From positions 1,612,001 through 1,676,000 of the forward strand of contig NW_026611593.1 in the NCBI RefSeq assembly GCF_028502605.1: a stretch of 64,000 bases of DNA. The letters run 5' to 3'. Below, piece by piece: positions 34,748 to 45,047 of the stretch (within the stretch, counting starts at the first letter, position 1; every line of letters starts with the position of its first letter). The translations under genes were made by a program, and so were the position numbers. The stretch comes from Trichoderma breve (Eukaryota; Ascomycota; Sordariomycetes; Hypocreales; Hypocreaceae). The notes beneath the pieces are model-generated. The model was not told where the DNA came from. It was given only the letters and a program-made list of their open reading frames with translations, and did no database searches.

Positions 34748-37315
34748 ATGGACGACATGGAATCCAAGACGGCTTATTTCAATCAACTCTCAAGCTTTTC
34801 CTTCATAAATGATGGGATGCGCGATGACGACGCTTTCGATGCGCGCGAGGAGAGACAGAGAGAGCTTCATAGGGGCTTCTTTCAGCCCGCGCCCAGCTTA
34901 CATGCCCCTGATCAAGAAGACCAAACGCAAAGACATGAACAAAGAACACAGCAGGACCAACAAGCTCGAAAGCAACAAGACAAATCTCTGCCTGTCAAGT
35001 CAAGGCGGCTGCAGCATCTTACGCCCCGAAAAGTTATCGCCGCGCCTCGACCCGAGTCTGGAAAAGTCATTAAGGGGACTGGACCGGGGAAGCCGAGGCC
35101 AAAGGGGCGGCTTGGCGCGCTGTTGGATGGCGTGACAGATGTTGTTCAAGAGACACCTTCTGTGAACTTAGAAAAGAGAGGCAAAGAGGTGATTGTGATT
35201 GAAGATGGTCCCGAACTGCCTCGGACGTCAGCATCGTTGAAGAGATCGTTGGAAAGTGCCTCTGAAGAGTCATCATCACCGTCTGTTAACGTCAAGGCTG
35301 GGATGACGACAAAGGCAGCACGTGGTAATAAGAGAGGGCGTATTTCAGGACCGAATGCGCGCCCCGAGGCTGAGCAGATATTCAAGGGCTTGTCGTTCTT
35401 TTACATCCCGGACAATGACATTGCGCCGGCAAGGCGGTTGCGAATCAACAGAGCAAAGGAGTTTGGAGCGACATGGACGAGAGACCTGATGATGGCTACC
35501 CATGTCGTGGTGGAGAAGAAGCTTGAGTACAGGGATGTTGAGAAGCTGTGGCCAAAGGATGGATTTGGGGATCGAGCGCCGCCAAAGGTGGTTACGGAGG
35601 ACTACCCTCTTGATTGCATCCAGTTTCGTGCCATTGTGGATGCTAGCCAGCGCAAGTATCTTGTGAATGGCCAACCAGAGGTGGATGAACGGGGAAAAGA
35701 GCCCGAGATTCCTGTTCCTACTACTAATTCCGGAGCCCAGGAGAAACCGAAGTCGAAATTGACAGTTAGCTCGCTACCGCTGAAACCGCAGCATCATAAC
35801 AAAGCGAAATGGGACTATGTTCCACCAAAAGGGACGCCTTCACAGAGCGAGGAATCGTCACTAGGCAGTCGTGTGACAAGGAGCAGGACTGGAGCGGTGG
35901 CCGTAGACTCTCAACCTGTTGTGCTTGATTTGGAAGATGCTGGCGAGCCCAAGAAGGACATATCGAACGGTAATACGGGGATAGAAGACCCTAGTTTGAC
36001 GAAGCATGGTGGCAAAGGCAATACTCCATTATTGCAAGACGAGTTGTCAGAATACATCTTAATGCTGCAAGAGTTTAAGGATTTACCACTAGATATTGAC
36101 GAGGAGGAGGATGTTCAGTCTACGAGTAACGAAGCGGAAGCTCCATTGGATCGCGATCATCGTTATGAATCGGAGACCGAATCACAGCGGACGAGGAGAT
36201 CGTCCAGGAGGACTCGACCAACCAGCAAAGCAATAGCATTCGAAGACCGATTCGCTTGCAATAGAGCCGGGAGGAAAGATGCTAACCAAAACAATCCAAA
36301 CGCACGCACTATTGAGATATTACAAAAGATGAACAGCTACTACGAAAGGGTCAACGACCATTGGCGGACAATTGCGTACCGAAAGGCCATCAGCATCTTG
36401 AAACAGCAGAGCGTCAAGATTACCACCGAAGAAGAAGCATATCGACTCCCCACCATCGGTCGCCGACTGGCGCAAAAGATTGAGGAGATTGTTACGACAG
36501 ATAAGCTGAAGAGACTTGAGTGTGCAGAGGAGGATCCTACAGACCACGCTTTGCAAACATTTTTGAAGATTTACGGCGTGGGAAACAAAATAGCAGAGCA
36601 GTGGATTGCGCAGGGCTGGAGAACACTCGAGGATGTAAAGCAGAATGTGAAGTTGACGCCTAGTCAGCTGATTGGCATGGAGCATTACGATGACTTGAAC
36701 ACTAGGATACCGCGCAAGGAGGTGACTGCGCTGGGCGAGGTTGTCAAGAAGGCGGCGGCTCGGATCGATTCGGCAGCACAGCTCATTATTGGGGGCAGCT
36801 ACCGCCGAGGCGCGGAGAGCTCTCACGACATCGACTTTATTGTAACGAAGCCAGGGACTGAGTCTGTGGCGGACCTCAAGTCCCTTCTAAACAGCCTGTT
36901 AGACCAACTGGAGAGAGACAAGTTCCTAGTAGCTCGTCTAGCATCATCTCGATCAGGTGGCGACGGGAGCAAATGGCACGGCTGCTGCGTGCTACCCAAA
37001 ATCAAGGGCCTCAACGACACGGACGGCGAATACCGGCCGATCTGGCGAAGAATCGATTTCCTGCTGGTCCCCGAGGTAGAGCTGGGCGCGGCGCTGATTT
37101 ATTTCACCGGCAACGACATCTTCAACCGCAGCATGCGGCTCTTGGCCTCTAAGAAGGGCATGCGGCTGAACCAGCGGGGACTGTATAGAGATGTGCTGAG
37201 GGGGCCGAATCGAGCAAAGATTACGGCGGGGGAGCTGGTGGAGAGTAGGGATGAGAAGAGGATATTTGAGATTTTGGGGGTGAAGTGGCGGGAGCCGTGG
37301 GAGAGGTGGTGTTGA
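34748..37315 (+). CDS. POL4: Family X DNA polymerase (Pol lambda / Pol4 type)
   Basis: Single exon, 855 aa. Residues 1-200 are charged and disordered. A BRCT domain lies at about 205-305 (FKGLSFFYIPDND ... DYPLDCIQFRAIVD). After a second disordered linker, the polymerase core starts at about 519 with the lyase-type helical domain. A GVGNKIA helix-hairpin-helix follows at 610-616. The nucleotidyltransferase motif GGSYRRGAESSHDID (682-696) carries catalytic Asp694 and Asp696, and RRIDFLLVP holds the third, Asp770. LYRDVL and the terminal ILGVKWREP are typical of the thumb. The family fills short gaps in base-excision repair and in non-homologous end joining, where the BRCT domain binds the Ku-ligase complex. 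It is longer than yeast Pol4 because of the two linkers. Whether it is orthologous to Pol lambda, mu or Pol4 needs a tree. Confidence 0.93.
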   Translation: MDDMESKTAYFNQLSSFSFINDGMRDDDAFDAREERQRELHRGFFQPAPSLHAPDQEDQTQRHEQRTQQDQQARKQQDKSLPVKSRRLQHLTPRKVIAAPRPESGKVIKGTGPGKPRPKGRLGALLDGVTDVVQETPSVNLEKRGKEVIVIEDGPELPRTSASLKRSLESASEESSSPSVNVKAGMTTKAARGNKRGRISGPNARPEAEQIFKGLSFFYIPDNDIAPARRLRINRAKEFGATWTRDLMMATHVVVEKKLEYRDVEKLWPKDGFGDRAPPKVVTEDYPLDCIQFRAIVDASQRKYLVNGQPEVDERGKEPEIPVPTTNSGAQEKPKSKLTVSSLPLKPQHHNKAKWDYVPPKGTPSQSEESSLGSRVTRSRTGAVAVDSQPVVLDLEDAGEPKKDISNGNTGIEDPSLTKHGGKGNTPLLQDELSEYILMLQEFKDLPLDIDEEEDVQSTSNEAEAPLDRDHRYESETESQRTRRSSRRTRPTSKAIAFEDRFACNRAGRKDANQNNPNARTIEILQKMNSYYERVNDHWRTIAYRKAISILKQQSVKITTEEEAYRLPTIGRRLAQKIEEIVTTDKLKRLECAEEDPTDHALQTFLKIYGVGNKIAEQWIAQGWRTLEDVKQNVKLTPSQLIGMEHYDDLNTRIPRKEVTALGEVVKKAAARIDSAAQLIIGGSYRRGAESSHDIDFIVTKPGTESVADLKSLLNSLLDQLERDKFLVARLASSRSGGDGSKWHGCCVLPKIKGLNDTDGEYRPIWRRIDFLLVPEVELGAALIYFTGNDIFNRSMRLLASKKGMRLNQRGLYRDVLRGPNRAKITAGELVESRDEKRIFEILGVKWREPWERWC

Positions 37316-38111
37316 AGTTGGATATTAATGGTTTGTTTGGTGCTTGATACGTTTGGAGCTTAGAAGTGCTTGACTTGCATATAGATGGCTGGGTTGTTGG
37401 TTCTACGATGGACCGTCTAGAGAGGAGTACTCTGGATTCAATTCGTCTTCTGATGTACATGATCTAATGTATAATGTCGTTTAGCTTTACGTACAAGTGA
37501 TACCATATTACATACACGTGGTTGGATGATATGCAGTAAGTAGCACGAGGAGAGAGAATCACATGTGAAAAGGCAGAAGCGTGGGGTAAAGACCTGGAGG
37601 TGGCGTCCCGTCCAAACATCGAATCAGTCTTCCAAAATGATCCGGCATCTGAGTCTACTAAGAGCTAAGCTTGCTCAGCTATAGGCGGAGATTTCCCATC
37701 TTACAGCAGTCTCTAGCGGGCAGCTCCAGGGGACTTCTTCCGCTCCACCCTCCCCCAAAAAGTGACGTATTTGACGCTTCTGCTCCGTCCGGGGTTCATA
37801 ATCGGTTTCCCCATATTTATCTTATCGCGCCAAATCCCGACCGAGGCTCAAGTCATCAGCAGCCGACCGATCTGAGCTAAACCGAAACCCTTTTTCCTTT
37901 CTACATACGAAACGTTCAAACTCTCTCTCCTCCCGAACTCTCGATCTTACTTTGCACAAACGCTCGAGGAAATTGACAATCTTCTTCTTTATCGTTTATT
38001 TTTTGGCTCTTCCTTTCTTCCTCTTTTGTGCGCGGCTTGCGGAGATCCTCGCGCTCCCTTTCTAGTGTTCGTGTTTGGTACATTGACACGGGCGTCGATA
38101 GCCGAGGCACC
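37316..38111. other. Intergenic, promoter side of PXMP4 gene
   Basis: About 800 bp. The last 200 bp before the ATG are pyrimidine-rich (CTCTCTCCTCC and TTCTTCTTT tracts), typical of a fungal promoter or 5' leader. No gene seen. Confidence 0.6.
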
Positions 38112-39179
38112 ATGGCTGCCTCGTGGATGTTGGAAGAGTGGAAGGTATGGATAGCCTTGCGATTCACTCCCCTTGGGGTTTTTACCCTCCGATTGAGACG
38201 AAAGGAAATGGAGAAACAAAATGTCAATACAGCTGGCTCACTCTTTTGCAATAGGCGTTTTTGGAGGGCATCGTAGTAGACCCGGTATACCATGACGTCT
38301 TGTCGCTGCTCAAGACGGCGCGCAACGGCGCAGTCTACGGGACGAAAGTGCGCTTTCCGCACGCGCTGGTGTAAGTTGCGAATGGTGCGCGGGATGGATT
38401 CGGGATGGGATTGTGCTAATGTGTGTGATGCGACAGGATGATTTTCCTCTTCCGGTCCGGAACGTACGTATTCCCTCGTTGACGATCCCGACTCTGAATG
38501 CGATGGCGATGGCGAATTTATACAGACACACGCACACATGGATATCAGGTATTGACTTGAGTTGGATGATAGGTTCCGAGAAAAGGCGTCATTAGTTTTT
38601 CGAGCAACGAAGAAGCATGCCACGAACCTGGCCAAGTTTGCTTCTATATACAAGATTACGATGTTGGCGCTGAAACGCTATGGCGCTACACCTGGCAAGG
38701 AGGGTATGATATCTTTCTCTCCCACACGTCCTCTTCTTATCACTCTCTCCATATGAGTATCGAATTTTAACAATCCCCCTACTCACACATTGCTGCGAAC
38801 AGGCCCCTTCGACTCCTTCTTCGCCGGTCTCCTCGGCGGCTACATCGTCTTCGGACAGCGCTCCAAGCGCTACGGCAAGATCTCGTCCGTCAACCAGCAG
38901 ATTGTCATCTACATCTTCGCCCGCGTCGCCCTGGCCCTGGCGCGCATCGCCGTCAAGCCCGGCCACGGCCTGCCCGTCGTGTCGAGCGAGCCGCTGCACT
39001 CGCAAATCACCCACTACGCCTGGCCCGCGTTTGCGTCGCTGTCGTGGGGCATGGTCATGCTGCTGTTCAAGCACCACCCGGAGGATCTCCAGTCGAGTCT
39101 CAGGAGCAGCATGACTTATATCTACAAGGACTGCGACAGCTGGGACTCGCTGAGGACCTTGGTGTGGCATAACAAATAG
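38112..39179 (+). CDS. PXMP4: Peroxisomal membrane protein 4 (PXMP4/PMP24, Tim17 family)
   Basis: Five exons (38112..38144, 38255..38370, 38437..38463, 38573..38703, 38803..39179) give 227 aa. All phases agree, and exons 1 and 3 are only 33 and 27 nt. The order of motifs matches the PXMP4 family: LLKTARNGAVYGTKVRFPHALVM at about 24-45, an FREKASLVFRATKKHA segment, GGYIVFGQRSKRYGKISSVNQQI with the Tim17-like glycine-rich turn, and the YIFARVALALARIAVKPG helix. Several hydrophobic helices indicate a multi-span peroxisomal membrane protein; its transport role in the family is not settled. The ATG has a strong context (CACCATGG). The short first exons explain why only the last exon looks obvious by open frame. 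Confidence 0.9.
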
Positions 39180-40091
39180 AGCATGTGAAAGTGGTCTTGT
39201 TTAGAGCGAGCTCTTTTTCTTGGATTTAACAGGTATACTGTCGGCGTTGATGTGTACTGCCATTTGCTTCATTGTGTTTTATTGGAGGGCGTTTTTGCTA
39301 TCTGGATGTCTCGAGTGTTATAGCGGCAACAAATACATGGCATGAGATGGGACGGAGAGAGAGAGCATTGGACAGGTGTTGGTCTTGGATGGTCTCGGGA
39401 TTCTTTGCATTATATATACAATTGAATGAATCCCAATCAACCATTTGTGAAAAGTTCCTTTCTACTTTTCGTTCTGTAAGCTGGCATAGTTTCAATAATT
39501 CAAGTTGATCGGTTGGCTCAAGCGGAGGACAGAAAAACCGAGACCGAGAAGATTACGAACACCCACGGGTTAAATTATACATCTGTTCTTCAAGTACCTA
39601 TCTACTATCATATTTATATTTCATTCTTAACTGCTACTATATCTACGTTTCTCTAGTAACTACTCCTATATATATTTTTTTATAGTAATTGCTACTATAT
39701 CTATATTTTTATAGTATTTGCTATTATATTTATTTTTTATAGTAACTGCTACTATAAAAATATAGTCAAATTCGGGTACTGGATGAATACCTAGGCGTTC
39801 CCTTATAAAAGCGCTACTTGATAAGCTAAGTGAGTGCTTATATTGCTGAATGTACGCATGTATTCGTTTTGCGGCGTCGCTTCTTCTGACCTCCGCTTGG
39901 CACTGCAGTGTAATGCGATCAACTGCTGCATCTTCTATTTTGGTGTTTTAGCGGTCTTCCGGGAGCTACCCCGCTATAGCTCGGCGCTGCCCCGCCAAAA
40001 CCAGCTCCAATTCATCTTTAGGCAACACACGCATCGACTCTCTTTCAACCTCCCATCTTCACACATCTTCAACCGACATCTCCATCCCGCC
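39180..40091. other. Intergenic with AT-rich tandem repeat, promoter side of CSN4
   Basis: About 900 bp. It contains a 29-bp tandem repeat (39629-39766) and very AT-rich flanks. The CSN4 frame stays open upstream of its ATG to 39834, but that part has no conserved character and lies in the expected leader. Confidence 0.65.
39629..39766. repeat. 29-bp AT-rich tandem repeat with dyad units, about five copies
   Basis: Copies start at 39629, 39658, 39687, 39716 and 39744, with lengths 29, 29, 29, 28 and 23 nt. Each junction carries a dyad of the form TATAGTA-N5-TACTATA, so the array can fold into a row of hairpins. GC is far below the surrounding DNA. Confidence 0.85.
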
Positions 40092-41413
40092 ATGGCTCCC
40101 AATCCAAAGCTCGCCGCAGCCCTTTCCGCCGCAGAAGCAGAGTCTGGCGAGAAAGGCGCCATCTACGAAACCATCCTCGCCGACATCCAGACTCTTGCCT
40201 CGCCAACCACCGCAGCCGATCTCGATGCCATCTTCGACTCCTTCTTCGGCCAGAGCCTCGGCCTCGTGGCCTCGCGGTCCTTTCTAAACACTTTCATCGC
40301 CACTCTCAAGAGCATCGAAAAGGAGAGCCTGTGGATCGAGGTCGGCAACCGCACACTGAACAGACTGGCCGCCCAGCCATCATCCTTCTTCGATGCAGCT
40401 GCCACCATCTACGAGCTCGTGGCCACGGCCCACGAGAACAACGAAGATTTCCTCGATGCTGCAAAGGCCCTCGCTGAGATTCCGCTGGATAGCTCCCAGC
40501 GGAAAGTCTCAGACGCGGACAAGGCGCGTGTGTGGGTTCGCATCGTTCGGAATTACCTCGAGGTGGGCGATGACACCGCCGCCGACATGTACATCAACAA
40601 GCTCAAGAACATCATGCACACCGTCTCGGACCCGGACCTCAACCTGCACTTCCGCCTCTCACAGGCCCGCATCCAGGACGCGAAGCGGGACTTCCTCTTC
40701 GCCGCCCAGCGGTACCACGAGATCAGCTTCTTCCCCACCGTGGCCGAGGAGGAGCGCCTTCACACGCTGAGCATGGCAGTCAAATGCGCCATCTTGGCCC
40801 CCGCTGGACCCATGAGGAGCCGCATCTTGGGCAGACTGTACAAAGACGAGAGGTCGGCACAGCTCGCCGAATTTGGCATCCTGGAGAAGATGTTCCTGGA
40901 CCGCCTGCTGTCGCCTGCCGAGGTGGACAAGTTTGCAGAGGGCCTGCAGCCGCACCAGTTGGCCACCACCGCCGACGGATCGACCGTTCTCGCAAAGGCC
41001 GTCGTGGAGCACAACCTGCTCGGTGTGTCGAGGTTATACAATAACATCCAGTTCGGTGCCTTGGGAGCACTTCTTGGCCTGGACGCAGACAAGGCCGAGG
41101 AGACGACCGCACGTATGATTGAGCAGGGCCGGCTGGTCGGCCGCATGGACCAGCTCGAGGGCATAGTCCGGTTCGAGGGCGGCGAGGCCTCTGGCGAGAA
41201 GGGCAGCGGCCGCGCCGAGGTTGTCGCAAACAAGGAGATGCGCAGGTGGGACGCCAACGTCGAGAGTCTGGCTGAAGAGGTGGAAAATGTCATCAATTCC
41301 CTGCAAAAGGAGTTTCCCGTAACGTCTCCCCCCCATTCCCCCGTTTTACGCTCTTTTGTCTAACTTTTCAAATATTTATATAGTCCTTTGTCGCAGCGAA
41401 TCTTGTGGCCTAG
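40092..41413 (+). CDS. CSN4: COP9 signalosome subunit 4 (PCI domain)
   Basis: Two exons, 40092..41318 and 41384..41413, give 418 aa. The 65-nt phase-0 intron (GTAACG..TATAG, with a CTAAC branch site) separates the last nine codons, SFVAANLVA; without splicing the protein would end in an unrelated tail. N-terminal helical repeats (for example FLDAAKALAEIPLD and YLEVGDDTAADMYINKL) lead to a C-terminal PCI domain: a winged-helix part with LAEFGILEKMFLDRLLS, HNLLGVSRLYNNI and GRLVGRMDQLEGIVRF. CSN4 is part of the signalosome that removes Nedd8 from cullins and so tunes SCF ubiquitin ligases. In filamentous fungi the complex controls development and secondary metabolism. It is convergent with the RAD17-type gene. 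Assignment is firm. Confidence 0.94.
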
Positions 41414-41988
41414 GATCCATCCAAGAGAGATATCGATGGGAGCGATGCAAAAATGGCACCGGCGTTCACGGAGGAGACATTCAAAGGCGTTTGGGATGAT
41501 TTTAATGTGGCAATGATACGATACAACGATAAAACATCTGCAAGGAGTTCTAAATCTCTCCTTTTCTTTTTGGTTTTTGCTACCTCTTCTTTTTATTTTT
41601 ATTTTTCTTAGCCTTTTCTCGCAGGCAAGCATTTAGACTACACTGTGTAAAAGAGCAAGATGTTTTGTTATAAATGTGCTAGCTGCATAGCTAGCATTCC
41701 AGTCTCTGACGTGATGCCCCTTGTATATAATCTCGAGATGCTTCCTTCGTTGTGAGATGTATGCCATAGTCAACTGACAGGTTGCCCTTTATTATAAGCC
41801 TCATCTACTCGGCAGCTCATCAACCCACATCTTCCATATGCACGTCGCTTATTGTACACATATGCTCCGATTTGACAAGCAGATTGAAAAAGAACGCAAA
41901 TCCCATGATCCATTGTCCGTCCACTCATATGTATTGTTTCCATTGTTCATCCCAGCAATCATCAAAACGCCTTCCCGCCGTTTCATCT
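41414..41988. other. Intergenic, convergent 3' ends
   Basis: 575 bp between the CSN4 stop (+) and the checkpoint loader stop (-). AT-rich, with no coding signal; it should contain both polyadenylation sites. Confidence 0.65.
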
Positions 41989-44571
41989 TTAATCCTCAAT
42001 ATCATCATCACTCAGAACCAGTTTCTGCTTCAGCAGGCCTGTAACTGTGCCAGTTTTTATGCCCATCCTCTTCTTCCGCGGAGTAGCCTCTTCGGACGGC
42101 TTGTCTGTCGCCCACGTCTCCCCCATAGCGACCTCTTCATCAGCATCCGATTCATCGTCAGGTGCCACGTTCACACCCGAGAACGAAACAATCTTTTCGA
42201 GGTCTCGCTGCCGTCCCCCCGTCTTGCGGCCACGGGCAATCTGCGCCATGTACGGAAGCCGGTCAAGAAGTAATTCACGACGAGCCGTGCTACCGAGTGT
42301 AGGTATCGGAGGGCTGTCACGCTCTTCTTCCTCTTGGTTGGCGTCTTTAGACACGGACGCTGTGCCCGCTTGCTTCTGGTTCGAGGTTCCAGAGGTCTGA
42401 TTACGGCGAAATATGCTCGCTCCGTCCATGATATTTCGCGACGGAAGATTAGCCTCGCCCCTCAAGACTTTCCCAGACCAAACATCGATAAGGCCTTCAA
42501 TCTCCTCTTTTGTTCGCCAAAGCTTGAGACTGGTGGGATAAAACATCTTGAACGCATCACTACCCTTTTGCATAGTCCACGTCTTTCTTTTAACGGGATT
42601 AGGTAGGGAGAATAACATGCCGCGCACTGCAACCTGAAACGTTATCTCGTCTTGGCGAAGGACATGGCTTGCTGAATCTCCAAAGTTTCCACTGAACCCG
42701 CCACGTCCACCGAAAAAGACATCTCGAGACGGGCTAAGCAAGTCGGCCAATGAAAGATACTCGATACATTCGTTGACATAATCCATGGGAGTCGAAAGAT
42801 CCATCGGATCTGTGCCTTCGCAAGACAGCACGTAGTTCTCGTGAAGAGCCGAGATGAATGTATGTGTATCGGTGCCCGTCTCATCAATTAGTGAATCGAC
42901 AGACACCAGTGATGCCTTTGGACGTGAATACTGCGAAAGATAGCTCGGAAGCTGTTCAGCAGGGTCGTTGGATGGTATATCGTCCCGCTTATTATAGACC
43001 ACCTTGCCGACAGCATGGAAGATGCCCAAACTAGCTTCTCGCTGGGATATTTGTTCGAGACTCTCCTCTTCACCACGTGTGAGGGCGATGCCATCTTTTG
43101 CCCCTTTCTTCTGTTTTGTAAACGTCACTTTAGATCCCCAGTCAGCATCTTGGTCTCCCTTTAAGCAGAGAAACTCGAGCGATGATATAGCGCTACGAAT
43201 GTCTCCAATTTCGCCGAGCCGCTTAAGAACGAGTGGTCCTGGAGTTCTTCTGCGCCCCGACTTTCGTGACTCTTTCTGTACAACAAGTTCTAGGGCCTTT
43301 GCTAGTAACGAAGGAGCTATCGCGTTGAACTCGATCAGGCCAACCCCAGGGTGGCGCAGAATCTCGGGTCCGAGCAGGCGATGGGCAGTCAAGCTATCCG
43401 CTGAAGCTGACGTTGTCGTCAGTAGAGTCTCTGAAATGATGATAATAATAGGCGTAATTGACTCCACTCGTCTCTGCTGTCCAAAGGCATGTAGGGACGG
43501 CGTTTGTGTTGCCAGATACTGGAGGATGGTGCGCCGAAAGGAAGAAAGCGCAGTCGAGCTCCGAGAAAATGTGTTGGGGAATTCTTCAATAAGGATCATC
43601 TTCTTGCCGTTGTTATTGGGGGGTTGTGAGGCATTGTTTGAGCTCGCCGGCGTGGACGATGGCTCGGGTTCTTCCAAGTCTAAAGCCCCAAACTTGCCTC
43701 CTCGACCGAGAAAATCTTCAAACTGCGCGGATGCCGACACAAAACCAGTTGTCGAGTTTCCGGCAGGATTCTTCCACTCCAAAATCTCAGATCCCATGTC
43801 GTTTGCCAAGAGACGAACTGTCGTGGTCTTCCCAGTGCCGGCAGCGCCTTTCAATATCAGCAACCGCTGTCTCATTCGTCCTGCCATGACATCTTCAATC
43901 CACTTCCTAACGTCAGACACCTTTTTCTTGTGTACAGCAAGTTCATCTAGATTCCGCGGGCCGAATCGTTCCGACCAAGGCCGTAAATCATCGTTCAATG
44001 CGTCTGTAGATGCAGGTCGACTGGGCTTTAGGAATCTTTGGCTCATGCTCAGCGAGCTACTGGGCACAGAATGGGCAGCGCCGCTGGCGCCTTTCAATCT
44101 TTTCCTCACATGCTGCCCAACCACGCTGGAGGAGCTAGCCTTGAGCTCTGATATTTCGTCGTCGTCGGAAATAGGATCGGTAATCAGATCGTCTATCGGT
44201 TCCGTCGTTATGTCGGTTCCCAAGCCTGGCCTTGCCACTTTCTGTGCCTGCTTGGAGAAGAGTGTCTTCAAGTCTGCCGTCTTTCCCTTGTCGTCAACCT
44301 TGCTTGCAGCCCTGGTCTTCTTAGGGCTGCTGAAACTCGTGCCATTCTTTAGCGATCGCGACGGCCGAAGAGGGCTGCCGTTGCTAGAGGATTGGCCATT
44401 GGCCGTCCTTTTCTTCACGGGACTTGGAGACGAAGTGGGCGCTCGTAGCTTTGCCGGTGAGTTTGGTGAAGATAGAAGGAAATTAGTCAAGGTATTGGCC
44501 TTTGGCTGCTCGTCTTCATCCTCGGACGCCTCAACGGTATTCCGCCGGCGACGCTTCGCAGGCGGTGCCAT
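41989..44571 (-). CDS. RAD17: Checkpoint clamp loader, Rad17 (S. pombe) / Rad24 (S. cerevisiae) family
   Basis: Single exon, 860 aa from the ATG at 44571. The open frame runs further upstream but has no ATG, and MAPPAKRRRRN is a typical nuclear start. Residues 1-190 are disordered and basic. The AAA+ part begins with PWSERFGPRNLDELAVHKKKV, has Walker A GAAGTGKTT at 242-250, and a Walker B-like MILIEEFPNTF, the form typical of Rad17 rather than of RFC1-5. The C-terminal part is helical with an acidic end (LSDDDIED). The family replaces RFC1 in the complex that loads the 9-1-1 clamp onto damaged DNA and so activates the ATR/Mec1 checkpoint in the nucleus. It is followed 476 bp upstream by the questin oxidase-like gene on the same strand. 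Confidence 0.92.
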   Translation of the reverse strand: MAPPAKRRRRNTVEASEDEDEQPKANTLTNFLLSSPNSPAKLRAPTSSPSPVKKRTANGQSSSNGSPLRPSRSLKNGTSFSSPKKTRAASKVDDKGKTADLKTLFSKQAQKVARPGLGTDITTEPIDDLITDPISDDDEISELKASSSSVVGQHVRKRLKGASGAAHSVPSSSLSMSQRFLKPSRPASTDALNDDLRPWSERFGPRNLDELAVHKKKVSDVRKWIEDVMAGRMRQRLLILKGAAGTGKTTTVRLLANDMGSEILEWKNPAGNSTTGFVSASAQFEDFLGRGGKFGALDLEEPEPSSTPASSNNASQPPNNNGKKMILIEEFPNTFSRSSTALSSFRRTILQYLATQTPSLHAFGQQRRVESITPIIIIISETLLTTTSASADSLTAHRLLGPEILRHPGVGLIEFNAIAPSLLAKALELVVQKESRKSGRRRTPGPLVLKRLGEIGDIRSAISSLEFLCLKGDQDADWGSKVTFTKQKKGAKDGIALTRGEEESLEQISQREASLGIFHAVGKVVYNKRDDIPSNDPAEQLPSYLSQYSRPKASLVSVDSLIDETGTDTHTFISALHENYVLSCEGTDPMDLSTPMDYVNECIEYLSLADLLSPSRDVFFGGRGGFSGNFGDSASHVLRQDEITFQVAVRGMLFSLPNPVKRKTWTMQKGSDAFKMFYPTSLKLWRTKEEIEGLIDVWSGKVLRGEANLPSRNIMDGASIFRRNQTSGTSNQKQAGTASVSKDANQEEEERDSPPIPTLGSTARRELLLDRLPYMAQIARGRKTGGRQRDLEKIVSFSGVNVAPDDESDADEEVAMGETWATDKPSEEATPRKKRMGIKTGTVTGLLKQKLVLSDDDIED

Positions 44572-45047
44572 TAACGCGACTGAATCATCCGGGCTGTGAA
44601 GATTCCATGCAAGTCGGGAGTGTGAGGAAAGATACAAGTTAGGAAGCAACCCAGCGGCAGCGATAGGAGGGGCTGATAAGGTATTAAGAGTGCAGCATGG
44701 GCATGATATCTGAAGAGAAGAGAAACAATCTTGGGATGCCTAGCTAAACAAGTTGTTCACGTACAGTGCAAGAGATTAGCGCTGATAAATTAGCACTGTT
44801 TGGCATTAGGCAGTCGCTACCGTGATAGCTGAAGCTGAAGGAGCTCGACACAGGCATCAATGCTACACATCACCAGAGCATAATTATATGTGAGTATGAA
44901 AAAGAAGAGAGTCAATTTTTCCCCATTATCCAAAATTTCATGCCTTAGCCCATTTGCGTTATATCACGGCTCGCTCATTACGCCGTACCTCATTTTCCAA
45001 TTTAGATCATATCCAATCACCCAACCAGCCATCGTCCCAAGCCCATA
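44572..45047. other. Intergenic between two minus-strand genes
   Basis: 476 bp holding the promoter of the RAD17-type gene and the 3' end of the questin oxidase-like gene. No other feature recognised. Confidence 0.6.

Noticed and set aside
39834..40091. In-frame upstream extension of CSN4 (86 codons)
   Set aside because: It begins at a non-consensus site, is Cys/Phe/His-rich and unlike the CSN4 N-terminus; the ATG at 40092 has a good context (CGCCATGGC).
43004..44599. 531-codon open frame on the + strand opposite the RAD17-type gene
   Set aside because: An antisense shadow of a long, GC-biased coding exon with convincing AAA+ motifs on the other strand.
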